A DNA stretch of 64,000 nt from Oscillospiraceae bacterium (GCA_902787975.1 CADAIP010000004.1:248001-312000); one strand, 5' to 3'; positions 18,347 through 27,361 are shown, counted from the first letter of the stretch. A program made the numbers and translations. Notes: a model not told the origin generated them from the sequence alone.

Positions 18347-19813
18347 TTATCTCTTCATTCCCATTGCGATCTTTACAACCCGGTATGCACCGTCGTAGAT
18401 CCCTAAGGATTTGTTTCTTATGATGTTTCCGCACATATCCGCAAGCGTCGTGTCGTCATCTTTGAAAAGCTTTATCATCTGTAAAGTATGGGGAATGTCC
18501 CTGCACTCCAGCGTTCCGTCACCGATCTCTGCGGAATGGATAGCGCCCCACTGTTCGTGGCCGCCGATCCTCCTGATGAAAAGCTTCGGCACGGGGTAGA
18601 ACGCAAGCTCCGATGGTTTGGTAACGAGAACGTCGCATGACCTCATGAGAAGGTTTGTCGCATATACTGCTTCAAAGATATTCTCATGGCAGAAAAGATG
18701 GATCCCTTCAACGTCTCCTTCCAAAGCATCACTGCAGAACTTTACCGTATCTTCCCAATTATTGAAATGTGTTTTTGCGGCATCGCTTATTCCGGGAACC
18801 ATCTTCTTAAGATCTTCCCAAACGTTCTGATAATCACCGATATTCACATAGAGCGCTGCCTTGTTTCTCTTGATGTCAGGCATAAGCTCATTGATTATCG
18901 CTGCGAAGATCTCTTTCTGTGCACCTGCACCGCCGATGGTAAGAAGGAATCTTGTGGGCTTTCCTTCTGCCTTGCGTGCCAGACGGCGTGCGCAGTCATC
19001 TTCGATATTTGCAACGAGTTCATGGTCGATATAATGACCGACATACTTAAGGCTTTCTTCAGGCATCGGATTTAAGACCTTTTTACCGTCCATTCCATTG
19101 CAGATACGGTATCCCTGATATGCATAATGGGTCTGGACCGTATGAATGCTTCCTTCGGCAAAATGAAGAGCCATGGGCCAGTTATCCGGAATTGCATTTA
19201 CCACGTATTCCATGCCGGCATGGATCGCTGCCTGGGCAGGCCATACGTGTGTAGCAACAACAGGAATGTCCTTGGGCACATTTGCAAATACCGGAGCCAT
19301 GAGCTCGGCATTCTTCTGGTCCGCCGCATTATATGAAAGCTTTCTGAATCCTTCGTAGTTTAACGGTTCCCAGACGATCTTATTGAACAGTTTGGACTTC
19401 TGTGACAGTCTTGAACCTGTCGAATACAGATCATTCTGCGCAGAGATGACCTTCGTGCATGTCGTCTGCTTATATGAATTGAGATCCATCCAGTAAGGAA
19501 CATAACCCATGGAATTTGCCGCAGAAGCAATGGCCATGGAGATGCGGTAGTGACCGAATCCCATTCTGATGTTACCTACGATGATTCCCTTGTCGTTATC
19601 AAAACCTTCAGATACACCAGCATCGCTGTCTCCGACAGCAATGTTCCTGACGCCCAGGATATCTCCGATGTATTCATTACCGACCACCCTTGCCGAATAA
19701 TTCTTATCTGAATCGTCGCCGAACTTCCTGGCATATTTAGCCTTGGACTTTACGGCCTTCTTATATACCGAATCAGACTGAACGTTATTAAAGATAACTT
19801 TTGACTTTTCCAT
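18347..19813 (-). CDS. Unassigned GT-B-like protein in the galactoside operon
   Basis: This encodes 488 residues from the ATG at 19813 (weak GTTGAGA Shine-Dalgarno, coupled to the regulator eight bases before). Its function is not known. The sequence has a two-domain glycosyltransferase-B look: a GNIRMGFGHYRIS loop near 95 recalls the glycine-rich GxGH loop of MurG and diacylglycerol glycosyltransferases, a mid-protein IPDNWP segment follows, then FLLTIGGAGAQKE opens a probable nucleotide-binding half near 295, and TKPSELAFYPVPKLF near 400 resembles the donor-binding region. There is no membrane helix. Its place between the TetR gene and the transporter suggests a role in galactoside handling, for example glycosyl transfer or phosphorolysis, but that is inference. 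Confidence 0.6.
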   Translation of the reverse strand: MEKSKVIFNNVQSDSVYKKAVKSKAKYARKFGDDSDKNYSARVVGNEYIGDILGVRNIAVGDSDAGVSEGFDNDKGIIVGNIRMGFGHYRISMAIASAANSMGYVPYWMDLNSYKQTTCTKVISAQNDLYSTGSRLSQKSKLFNKIVWEPLNYEGFRKLSYNAADQKNAELMAPVFANVPKDIPVVATHVWPAQAAIHAGMEYVVNAIPDNWPMALHFAEGSIHTVQTHYAYQGYRICNGMDGKKVLNPMPEESLKYVGHYIDHELVANIEDDCARRLARKAEGKPTRFLLTIGGAGAQKEIFAAIINELMPDIKRNKAALYVNIGDYQNVWEDLKKMVPGISDAAKTHFNNWEDTVKFCSDALEGDVEGIHLFCHENIFEAVYATNLLMRSCDVLVTKPSELAFYPVPKLFIRRIGGHEQWGAIHSAEIGDGTLECRDIPHTLQMIKLFKDDDTTLADMCGNIIRNKSLGIYDGAYRVVKIAMGMKR

Positions 19814-19821
19814 TTTTATTC

Positions 19822-20394
19822 TCAACTTTCTGTAATACCCGTTAAGAGAATGTCTACCACTTCGTTCAGATAATCGTTGTACTTCTTGTGTCCGCCCTTC
19901 ATGACGTCCTTCTCGAAAAATCTCTCGAGCGATGCTTCCATCATCATCTTGAATATCTTGAGGTCCGCATCCTTTCTTATGATGCCTTCTTCCTTGCCCT
20001 GCTCCAGGAGTTTCAACGTCGGCTCCCATCCGGTCTCAAGTCTCTTCTGAACTTTCTTATATACCTTGGGATATTTCTCCTTTAACGGATGGAGTTCCTG
20101 GAAGTTGATGTTCCTGTATCCTTCAGGCATCGCCGACAAAAGCATTCTGATCTTTTCCGCTGTCGTATATCCCGGTGAGCTGAGGATCTCCTCTTCTCTT
20201 ACCTTTATGTTGTCGAAAACATAATCTGCCATCGTCTCGAACATTTCTTCCTTGCTCGTAAACTCTTTATAGATAGTTTTCTTTGAGATCTTAAGCTCAT
20301 CAGCTACGTCATCCATCGTGAGCTTTAGTCCCTTTTTATTAAAAACCTGTATAGTTCCTATAAGAATCTTCTCGCGGATCTCAGTCAACTTCAT
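19822..20394 (-). CDS. TetR/AcrR-family transcriptional regulator
   Basis: This encodes 190 residues. The N-terminal helix-turn-helix domain is clear: TMDDVADELKISKKTIYKEF at about 26-45 is the typical TetR recognition region. The rest is the helical ligand-binding and dimerisation domain, too divergent to predict the ligand. It heads the leftward operon containing transporter and galactosidases and is divergent from galK-galT. The spacer between them carries GGAAACT/AGTTTCC inverted repeats, so it probably autoregulates and controls both transcripts, with a galactoside or metabolite as inducer. AAGGAGA precedes the ATG. Confidence 0.92.
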   Translation of the reverse strand: MKLTEIREKILIGTIQVFNKKGLKLTMDDVADELKISKKTIYKEFTSKEEMFETMADYVFDNIKVREEEILSSPGYTTAEKIRMLLSAMPEGYRNINFQELHPLKEKYPKVYKKVQKRLETGWEPTLKLLEQGKEEGIIRKDADLKIFKMMMEASLERFFEKDVMKGGHKKYNDYLNEVVDILLTGITES

Positions 20395-20409
20395 ATAGAA
20401 ATCTCCTTC

Positions 20410-20510
20410 GGAAACTTGTTATAGTCTTATCAGTTTCCACCTAAATAATACCAAGATGTCCGAGAAATATGGAAATTTCTTTGGAAACTGATTTTACAAA
20501 AATAGTTTCC
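20410..20510. promoter_or_regulatory. Paired inverted repeats, candidate TetR operators
   Basis: Two inverted repeats with identical arms occur between the TetR gene and galK. GGAAACT (20410-20416) pairs with AGTTTCC (20432-20438) over a 15-base spacer, and GGAAACT (20483-20489) pairs with AGTTTCC (20504-20510) over 14 bases. A further small repeat, AGAAAT (20463-20468) with ATTTCT (20475-20480), lies between them. Four copies of one 7-base half-site in 100 bases is unlikely by chance. The arrangement suits cooperative binding by two dimers to control both divergent transcripts. Confidence 0.65.
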
Positions 20511-20532
20511 GAGTATTGTGTAAAATGCGCAT

Positions 20533-20561
20533 GTGACTGTTTAAAGATAACAATCTATAAT
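20533..20561 (+). promoter_or_regulatory. Promoter of galK-galT
   Basis: GTGACT (20533-20538, four of six matches to consensus) and a perfect TATAAT (20556-20561) are 17 bases apart. Transcription would start near 20568, about 25 bases before the galK ATG. The candidate operators lie just upstream. Confidence 0.6.
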
Positions 20562-20592
20562 CATGCTATAAACTCCCCCAAGGAGGCTTACT

Positions 20593-21843
20593 ATGCTTGA
20601 TCTATCAGTAATTGATTATAAAGACATATATGGTACGGACGAATCTGCCGCCCTCCAGAAGGACCGTTACGAAAGAGCCATATCAGAATTCACAAAGGCA
20701 TTTGAAGGCACGGAACCTGAAGCAATATTCTCTGCTCCGGGCAGAACAGAAGTCGGCGGCAACCACACCGACCACCAGCACGGAGAAGTCCTCGCCGCAT
20801 CGATCAACAAGGATGCCATCGCAATAGTTTCCAAAAGATCTGATGACAAGGTCAATGTACTCGCCGAAGGCTTCGGCATGACAAACATAGAATTGGCAGA
20901 TCTCGAACTACGAGAAGAAGAAAAAGGCTCTACCACTTCCCTAATCCGCGGTGTCCTTGCAGGACTTAAAGATGGCGGCTACACACTTGGAGGATTTGAT
21001 GCTTACATAACAAGTGACGTTCTGATCGGTGCGGGTCTTTCTTCTTCTGCAGCTTTTGAGACACTTATCGGAACCGTAGTATCAGGTCTGTATAATGACA
21101 TGAACATAGATCCTGTCGAGATCGCTAAGACCGGACAATTCGCTGAAAACATATACTTCGGAAAACCCTGCGGACTTATGGACCAGATGGCATGCTCGGT
21201 CGGAAATCTCGTTCATATCGATTTTGAAGATCCTGCTAATCCCATTGTAGATAAAGTCGATTTTGATTTTTCCAAGACCGGTTATGTTCTTGCAATCACC
21301 GACACCAAAGGTTCACACGCAGACTTAACAGATGAGTATGCGGCTATTCCTTCCGAGATGAAGAAGATAGCATCTCTTTTAGGTCACGATGTCCTCCGCC
21401 CTATAGATTTCGAAGACATATTAGATAACATCGATATGCTCAGAAAAGAAGCCGGTGACCGCGCCGTTTTAAGGGCTATCCACTTCATTAATGAGACTGA
21501 CCGTGCCGGCATGGAAGCTGATGCACTTAAGAACAATGACATAAACAGTTTCATCGATCTCGTTAAACGGTCCGGTGATTCTTCTTTTAAGTATCTGCAG
21601 AATGTTTATTCAAATAAGGATATAACCGTCCAGAATGTATCTCTCGCGCTCTCTATCAGCGATACGATACTTGGGGCCGATGAAGCATCACGTGTACACG
21701 GTGGCGGCTTTGCAGGCACCATACAGGCCTTTGTAAAAAAGCAGAACGCTTCAAGATATCAAAAGTACATGGATAAGGTTTTCGGCGATGGCGCATGCGA
21801 GATACTGGCCATCAGAAAATACGGCGGAATAAGAGTTATCTGA
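20593..21843 (+). CDS. galK: Galactokinase
   Basis: This encodes 416 residues. It phosphorylates galactose with ATP to galactose-1-phosphate, the first Leloir step. The galactokinase signature GRTEVGGNHTDHQ is at 50-62, and the GHMP ATP loop GAGLSSSAA is at 146-154. The C-terminal HGGGFAGT motif typical of GHMP kinases is also present near 371. AAGGAGG precedes the ATG. The gene is divergent from the TetR-led galactosidase operon and 14 bases ahead of galT, so galactose released by the two hydrolases is consumed by this pair. Confidence 0.97.
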   Translation: MLDLSVIDYKDIYGTDESAALQKDRYERAISEFTKAFEGTEPEAIFSAPGRTEVGGNHTDHQHGEVLAASINKDAIAIVSKRSDDKVNVLAEGFGMTNIELADLELREEEKGSTTSLIRGVLAGLKDGGYTLGGFDAYITSDVLIGAGLSSSAAFETLIGTVVSGLYNDMNIDPVEIAKTGQFAENIYFGKPCGLMDQMACSVGNLVHIDFEDPANPIVDKVDFDFSKTGYVLAITDTKGSHADLTDEYAAIPSEMKKIASLLGHDVLRPIDFEDILDNIDMLRKEAGDRAVLRAIHFINETDRAGMEADALKNNDINSFIDLVKRSGDSSFKYLQNVYSNKDITVQNVSLALSISDTILGADEASRVHGGGFAGTIQAFVKKQNASRYQKYMDKVFGDGACEILAIRKYGGIRVI

Positions 21844-21857
21844 CGGAGGATATGGTC

Positions 21858-23342
21858 ATGATAAACACATATATTACTGAACTTGTTAATTACGGAATTA
21901 AAAATGGTCTTATCGACGAGCTCGACAGGGTATATTCCGTTAACAAACTCATCGAACTGATGGGGCTGGATGAATATGCAGAACCTGAATCCGTGCCGGA
22001 AGAAAGAGATCTTAACCTTATCCTGGAAGATATGCTGAACTGGGCCTTTGAGCACGGAGTAATGGAAAGCGATACCATTGCACAAAAGGATCTATTTGAT
22101 ACAAAAATAATGGGCGCGGTCACTCCTCCCCCTTCTGTCGTAATAAGCAAGTTTAACGCGCTTTTATCGGAGTCTTCAAAGGATGCGACAGACTGGTACT
22201 ATGAGTTCTCCAAAGCAACGAACTACATCCGCACTGACCGCATCGCAAAAGACGTGAAATGGGTTGCTCCGACTGAGTTCGGCGACATCGACATCACGAT
22301 AAACTTAAGCAAACCGGAAAAGGATCCGAGGGACATCGCAGCAGCAGGAAAAGCAAAGAGCACATCTTATCCGAAGTGCCTGCTCTGCCCTGAGAACGAA
22401 GGCTACGCAGGAACGCTTACCCACCCTGCAAGACAAAATCACAGGATCATCCCGATCACCTTGGACGGCGACGAATACTTTCTCCAGTACTCGCCTTATG
22501 TTTACTACAACGAGCACTGCATAATCCTTAATAAAAAACACATCCCGATGGTGATAAACCGCTCCACATTCAAAAAGCTCTTAAGCTTTGTTGAGCAGTT
22601 CCCACACTACACTGCAGGCTCTAATGCAGATATCCCGATCGTCGGCGGCTCCATCTTAAGCCACGATCATTTCCAGGGCGGTTGCTATACCTTCCCTATG
22701 GCACGTGCCGTCTACAGGAAAACATTTACCATCCCCGGATTTGAAGATCTTAACGCCGGCATCGTCAATTGGCCTATGTCGGTAATAAGACTTCAGGGCA
22801 ATGACGTTGAGCGTCTTGCTGACTGCGCCGGCATGATCCTTAACAAGTGGAAATCTTACACTGATGAAGATGCATTCATCTTCTCTGAAACTGACGGTAT
22901 TCCCCACAACGCGATCACACCGATCGCAAGAAAAAACAAAGACGGTCTTTTCGAGCTTGATCTCGTACTCAGAAACAACATCACGACAGATGAGCATCCG
23001 ATGGGCGTCTACCATCCGCACGCAGAATACCATCACATCAAGAAGGAAAACATCGGCCTCATCGAAGTAATGGGACTCGCTGTTCTTCCCGCAAGACTTA
23101 AGAAAGAAATGTCGCTGATCGAAGATGCCGTTTTGAGCGGCAAAGATATTCGTTCCATTGAAGAGATATCCAAGCATGCAGACTGGATCGATGAATGGAA
23201 AGACAACTACGATCTTTCTTCAGCAGAAAAGATCAACGAAGCATTAAAGATTGAGATCGGTAAGACATTCGCGAAGGTCTTGGAATGTGCGGGCGTTTAT
23301 AAGAACGAAGAAGACTTCATGAGGTTTATTGCCGTTCTGTAA
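21858..23342 (+). CDS. galT: UTP-hexose-1-phosphate (galactose-1-phosphate) uridylyltransferase, class II
   Basis: This encodes 494 residues, the size of the Firmicutes class II GalT. The start at 21858 is chosen because ACGGAGG lies eight bases upstream; earlier in-frame codons overlap galK. The class II active-site motif appears as SHDHFQGGCYTF at about 270, and the zinc-binding-like CLLC pair occurs near 175. It exchanges galactose-1-phosphate with UDP-glucose to give UDP-galactose. No epimerase gene (galE) follows; the next gene is convergent, so galE must be elsewhere. Confidence 0.95.
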   Translation: MINTYITELVNYGIKNGLIDELDRVYSVNKLIELMGLDEYAEPESVPEERDLNLILEDMLNWAFEHGVMESDTIAQKDLFDTKIMGAVTPPPSVVISKFNALLSESSKDATDWYYEFSKATNYIRTDRIAKDVKWVAPTEFGDIDITINLSKPEKDPRDIAAAGKAKSTSYPKCLLCPENEGYAGTLTHPARQNHRIIPITLDGDEYFLQYSPYVYYNEHCIILNKKHIPMVINRSTFKKLLSFVEQFPHYTAGSNADIPIVGGSILSHDHFQGGCYTFPMARAVYRKTFTIPGFEDLNAGIVNWPMSVIRLQGNDVERLADCAGMILNKWKSYTDEDAFIFSETDGIPHNAITPIARKNKDGLFELDLVLRNNITTDEHPMGVYHPHAEYHHIKKENIGLIEVMGLAVLPARLKKEMSLIEDAVLSGKDIRSIEEISKHADWIDEWKDNYDLSSAEKINEALKIEIGKTFAKVLECAGVYKNEEDFMRFIAVL

Positions 23343-23362
23343 TTAACGCAGAAGAATAAGCC

Positions 23363-24040
23363 TTACTGATTTCCGCTCTTCCAGACGTATCCTGTCTTGA
23401 TCACGGTCTCTAAATGATAGCCGGCTTTTCCAAGGGCTTTTCTGAGCTTCTTTATATGCGTGTCCACAGTCCTGTCATAGCCTTCAAAATCAGAGCCCCA
23501 GGCAATATCAAGGATCTGGTCACGCGTGAGCACAATGTCTTTGTGATCGATAAACATAAGAAGCAGATCGTATTCTTTAGGCGCCAGATTAATGGCCTTT
23601 CCGTTTACGCTTACAAGATGCCTTGCCGGGTCTATTGAGATCTCATCTATGACAAGACAGCCGTTCTTGACGAGAAGCCCGTGGTATCTGCTTATCAGGG
23701 CATTAACTTTCATGAGCAGCACCTTTGTGGAAAAAGGCTTGGTAACATACTCATCCGCACCTATCTCATAGCCGGAAATTATATCGCATTCATCACCCAA
23801 TGCCGTAAGGAAGATGATCGGTACATCGTACCCGGATCTGATGTGACGGCACACTTCCTTGCCATCCATGCCGGGCATCATGATGTCGAGTATGACAACG
23901 TCATACTTCTGCTTATCCGCCAAAGAACATGCATCAATTCCGTTATCTACGGCATCGATCTCAAATCCGTTTTTACGGAAGAAGACTTCAACGACTTCTC
24001 TTAATGTCACCTCATCTTCTGCAAGCAAAATCCGATACAT
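23363..24040 (-). CDS. OmpR/PhoB-family response regulator
   Basis: This encodes 225 residues. The receiver domain (1-118) shows the acidic pocket at E8/D9, the phospho-acceptor Asp52 in VILDIMMPG and Lys101 in the VTKPF motif. The winged-helix DNA-binding domain follows, with NLAPKEYDLLL near 152 and the recognition-helix region DRTVDTHIKKLRKAL near 189. It is third in an operon behind two sensor kinases, 23 bases from the nearer one. The presumed targets are unknown; no efflux or transport gene lies directly downstream. Confidence 0.95.
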   Translation of the reverse strand: MYRILLAEDEVTLREVVEVFFRKNGFEIDAVDNGIDACSLADKQKYDVVILDIMMPGMDGKEVCRHIRSGYDVPIIFLTALGDECDIISGYEIGADEYVTKPFSTKVLLMKVNALISRYHGLLVKNGCLVIDEISIDPARHLVSVNGKAINLAPKEYDLLLMFIDHKDIVLTRDQILDIAWGSDFEGYDRTVDTHIKKLRKALGKAGYHLETVIKTGYVWKSGNQ

Positions 24041-24063
24041 TCTTTACATCCTTATACGTTCTG

Positions 24064-25353
24064 TCAGGCCGTCTCATGAGCCGGCATCGAAAACTTGAAT
24101 TCCGTTCCGTTATCGCCGCTCGTGCAGCTGTAATCGGCCTTGTGGGCATCTAGGATACTCTTTACGACCGAGAGTCCGACTCCGCTGCTGCTCACTCTGT
24201 CAGTCCTTGCCTTATCCGTCGTATAGAAGATATCCCAGATCTTGTCCAGATCCTTTTTATCTATCTTAGCACCATCATTGGTGATGCTGAACTCTATTTT
24301 CCGGCCGTTCCTTATTAGTTGTATCATGATGACATGATCGCAGTATTTGACCGAATTCGACATAAAATTGCTTAATACCATCTTCATCATCTCAGGATCG
24401 GCAAATACATTATACGGCTTTTCATCGCGGTTAAAGGTTACCGTGATATTCCTCTCACGTATCAGTTCACCGTTTTCTGCAATAATCTCATCCGTCATTT
24501 TCTTAAGGTCAATTGCTTCACGATTGAGCTTATTGCTGCCTTCTTTTATTTTCGAGACATCGAGGAGTTTATCCACCATGTCCGACATGTGATCAACTTC
24601 GTTAACAATCCTTTTCGAATAATCCTTACGGCGGTCATCATCAAGATAATCCCAGTTCTCAACAGTCGCTTTTGTAACCGCGAGAGGGGTCTTCAGTTCG
24701 TGCGCTATGCCTCTTGTAAGTTTCTGGTTCCTGATCTCATAGTTCATCTGGTTACGGTAAAGGACAACAAACGAGATAACGATCACGATCTCAATGACAA
24801 TAAATGCCAAAAGCATAAATATATATGTCATGACATTAGCCTCAAGCACGCTCTTAAGCGGCTTGCCAGCTATGCTGTAGGATACGTGGAGATTACCTTC
24901 TCCGGCCTGGCAGATCAGCACTGAGGTTGAAGTAAATATTCCTTTTTCAGTATTAACACCGGAATACTTTACATATGACTTTTCCCCTTCGACCGCTGCC
25001 CCGTATGCCATATCATTAAGCTTTTCAATACCGGCATCACCACGGTGGATTTCTTGTTCAAAAGAATCAAGGATAACCTCACCACTGTTGATATCTGTTA
25101 TCGAAGAATAGAATCCCGTGCAATCCGCATATTCACCTTCGAGATACCGGTCCCATGATCTGACTACCGTCTGTTCAAGCTGACCGTCAATGTTATTATC
25201 GTGATAGTCTATGTTTGCTGAAATAAATGACAGGTTAAAGTTGCTGTTAAATTCATTTATCTTATTTCTTGTATATATAACAAATACAACCATGAACGCC
25301 AGCAAAACCAAACCGCAGAATATTATTCCGTATCTTATATATTGCTTCTTCAT
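24064..25353 (-). CDS. Membrane sensor histidine kinase (catalytically competent partner)
   Basis: This encodes 429 residues. Two membrane helices (about 8-27 and 176-198) bracket a 145-residue extracellular sensor domain. There is no HAMP domain; helix 2 runs straight into the dimerisation domain. The H-box is GIAHELKTPL with His218 (codon 24702-24700, CAC). The N-box is NFMSNSVKYC near 329, and the G2 box is SGVGLSVVK near 390. The G1 box reads NDGAKI, where Lys363 replaces the usual second glycine. The start overlaps the stop of the upstream paralogous kinase by four bases (ATGA), which points to coupled translation and perhaps heterodimer formation. Confidence 0.93.
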   Translation of the reverse strand: MKKQYIRYGIIFCGLVLLAFMVVFVIYTRNKINEFNSNFNLSFISANIDYHDNNIDGQLEQTVVRSWDRYLEGEYADCTGFYSSITDINSGEVILDSFEQEIHRGDAGIEKLNDMAYGAAVEGEKSYVKYSGVNTEKGIFTSTSVLICQAGEGNLHVSYSIAGKPLKSVLEANVMTYIFMLLAFIVIEIVIVISFVVLYRNQMNYEIRNQKLTRGIAHELKTPLAVTKATVENWDYLDDDRRKDYSKRIVNEVDHMSDMVDKLLDVSKIKEGSNKLNREAIDLKKMTDEIIAENGELIRERNITVTFNRDEKPYNVFADPEMMKMVLSNFMSNSVKYCDHVIMIQLIRNGRKIEFSITNDGAKIDKKDLDKIWDIFYTTDKARTDRVSSSGVGLSVVKSILDAHKADYSCTSGDNGTEFKFSMPAHETA

Positions 25354-26999
25354 TTCGTTTCCTCATATCTATCCATTAAGAACCAGAAATTCGTTCCTTT
25401 AAACCCGCTAAAGCATCCGCACTTTGCATTATGTGCATCAAGTATGCTCTTTACTACGGAAAGCCCTACGCCGCTGTTTTCACCGGTTTCAGAACTGCCT
25501 TTATCTGCTTTGTAAAGAACGTCCCATACTTTATCCAGATCAGCTTTTTCGATCCCGGCGCCGTCGTTTGTGATGCTGAACTCTATTGAATTTCTGTAGT
25601 TTTTAAGCCTTATCTTAATCGTGTGATCGCAATACTTGATCGCGTTCGTAATGAAATTATTTATAACGATGTACATCATCTCAAGATCTGCATATACCGG
25701 ATAAGCATCCGCTTCTTCATCACATTCGATCGTAAGATCGATATTCTTTTCCAATATGGCTTTGCTGTTTCTTTTCTTAATGTTCTGAGTAAGCTTTAGG
25801 AGATCGACGTCTTCCAGGTTAAGCTTAACGCTGCCGTCATGAATCTTGGACAGTTCGAGAAGCCTTGTGACCATAGAAGACATATGGTCCACTTCGGATA
25901 TGATCTTTTCCGAATACTCGGCACGCTTGTCTTCGCTTAAGTCTTCCCAGTTATCCAGGTATCCTCTGGTAGCAGCCAGAGGTTCCTGCAGATCATAAGC
26001 AATGCCTTTTGTAAGCTTTTCGCTCCTTAATTCGAACCTCTTCTGATTAAGGTAGAGTTTTCTTACTGCATAAATGATCAATGCTTCCACGATAACAAGT
26101 GCCAGAACGGACAATATATAAACAAGCAAATTATCTCTTATAACGATCTGGAGCGGATGTGTTACGAAATAATAAGTGATAAGATAATGTCCCTTTTCGA
26201 AAACCAGGATCACCGAAGATGTCGTAGTGAAGATTCCTTCACGGACATTACGGCCTGCAGGAACTTCGCCGTTTAAGTGCTTATTAACATATGCATCGCT
26301 GAGTTTATGAGCCTTTTTGTTTATTGCGGAATTTCCGCCTAAAGAGCAATACTCGATATCATCAAGCCTTACGATCCATTCTTCATAAGGAACGCTCTTC
26401 TCTTCATTGACAAATTCAGGTGATGCAATATTTAATGTCCTGACCTTTTCACCGGAAGTAAAAGTAAACGTGCCTCCATATACGAATGTATCATCGCATT
26501 TTGCGCCGGCTATCCTGATATCATTTCCATTAGGGAAGCGTAAGTCTGAGATCTCGTCCTTTGACAGACTCAGCGACTCTTCAAAAAACATAAATCTGGA
26601 ATCGCCGGGAGCCAGCTGAGTCGTCTTCGCTTCATATCTCTCATCGGAATTCTCAATGACCTCAGTTTCAATCTCGCCATAATACCAGATCTGCAGAAAA
26701 TCCTGTGACTCAAACAATACCCTGCCATTATTTTCAGTATCAACTACAGAAGAATAGAAACCTACATCATCACCGACGACTGACAGGAATTTCCATGAAT
26801 TGACAGCATTGTGCGCCAGTGTTTCCGGGGTTCCGGATTTGATACCACCCATTAATGTTTCAGGTAAAAGAACGATGCTGCTCATACCGTTATTAATATC
26901 ATCGATCTTTTTCTTGGAATAAAACGAGATTCCTGCCAAAAAAACAAGCAGAACCACAAGGCAATAAATTATACCGAAGCTCAGATATTTCTTTTTCAT
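25350..26999 (-). CDS. Histidine-kinase paralogue lacking the phospho-acceptor His (pseudokinase)
   Basis: This encodes 549 residues from the ATG at 26999 (AAGGA upstream). It is clearly a paralogue of the downstream kinase: same two-helix topology, same KLT(K/R)GIA entry, same VDHMS and KYCDH blocks. The sensor domain is larger, about 260 residues versus 145. At the H-box the protein reads GIAYDLQEPLAAT, so the catalytic His is Tyr335 (codon 25997-25995, TAT) and the following Glu is Asp. ATP-site motifs are kept: N-box NNFITNAIKYC near 447, NDGAGI near 478 and SGVGLSVVK near 509. It probably cannot autophosphorylate but could bind ATP and modulate its partner. Confidence 0.93.
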   Translation of the reverse strand: MKKKYLSFGIIYCLVVLLVFLAGISFYSKKKIDDINNGMSSIVLLPETLMGGIKSGTPETLAHNAVNSWKFLSVVGDDVGFYSSVVDTENNGRVLFESQDFLQIWYYGEIETEVIENSDERYEAKTTQLAPGDSRFMFFEESLSLSKDEISDLRFPNGNDIRIAGAKCDDTFVYGGTFTFTSGEKVRTLNIASPEFVNEEKSVPYEEWIVRLDDIEYCSLGGNSAINKKAHKLSDAYVNKHLNGEVPAGRNVREGIFTTTSSVILVFEKGHYLITYYFVTHPLQIVIRDNLLVYILSVLALVIVEALIIYAVRKLYLNQKRFELRSEKLTKGIAYDLQEPLAATRGYLDNWEDLSEDKRAEYSEKIISEVDHMSSMVTRLLELSKIHDGSVKLNLEDVDLLKLTQNIKKRNSKAILEKNIDLTIECDEEADAYPVYADLEMMYIVINNFITNAIKYCDHTIKIRLKNYRNSIEFSITNDGAGIEKADLDKVWDVLYKADKGSSETGENSGVGLSVVKSILDAHNAKCGCFSGFKGTNFWFLMDRYEETK

Positions 27000-27187
27000 C
27001 TTTTCTGTTCCTTTCCACGACATCCGTCTTTGTTCATCGTGAGTATAGAAAAAAGATGTGACCTCTTTATGACCATACAAAATCACAAACTGAACCGGAC
27101 GAAATCCCGGGATGCTTTACTGACCGTAGTTCCAATGTAAACCGATAGTGATAAAATGATTATATCAAAAATACGGAGGTGCCTTTT

Positions 27188-27361
27188 ATGGATTTAGATG
27201 TAAACAAGGCTGTAGGTGCAGCACAGGATGCATTGGGCAAGGTTGCTGCAGATGAGAACGCTAAAAAGGTAGCAAATCAGGCTATCGAGACAGTCGAGAA
27301 GAAAGTAAACGTAGACCTTCCCGATGTTGATACTCTCAATAACACGTTCGGCAAGAAGTAA
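27188..27361 (+). CDS. Small helical protein of unknown function
   Basis: This encodes 57 residues. ACGGAGG precedes the ATG at 27188, and a strong terminator follows 25 bases after the stop, so this is a self-contained monocistronic gene. The sequence is Ala/Val/Lys/Asp-rich, with no Cys, Trp or Tyr, and repeats of the KVA/AVGAA type suggest one amphipathic helix. It resembles the many short antitoxin-like or cell-surface-associated helical proteins only in composition; no family is recognised. Confidence 0.7.
   Translation: MDLDVNKAVGAAQDALGKVAADENAKKVANQAIETVEKKVNVDLPDVDTLNNTFGKK

Noticed and set aside
19814..20029. 72-residue N-terminal extension of the GT-B-like protein
   Set aside because: It overlaps the TetR gene in another frame, and its sequence is Arg/Gly-rich shadow composition; the ATG at 19813 fits better.
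22656..23177. 173-codon open frame opposite galT
   Set aside because: It is fully inside a well-supported galT gene, on the other strand and without start signals or a recognisable product.
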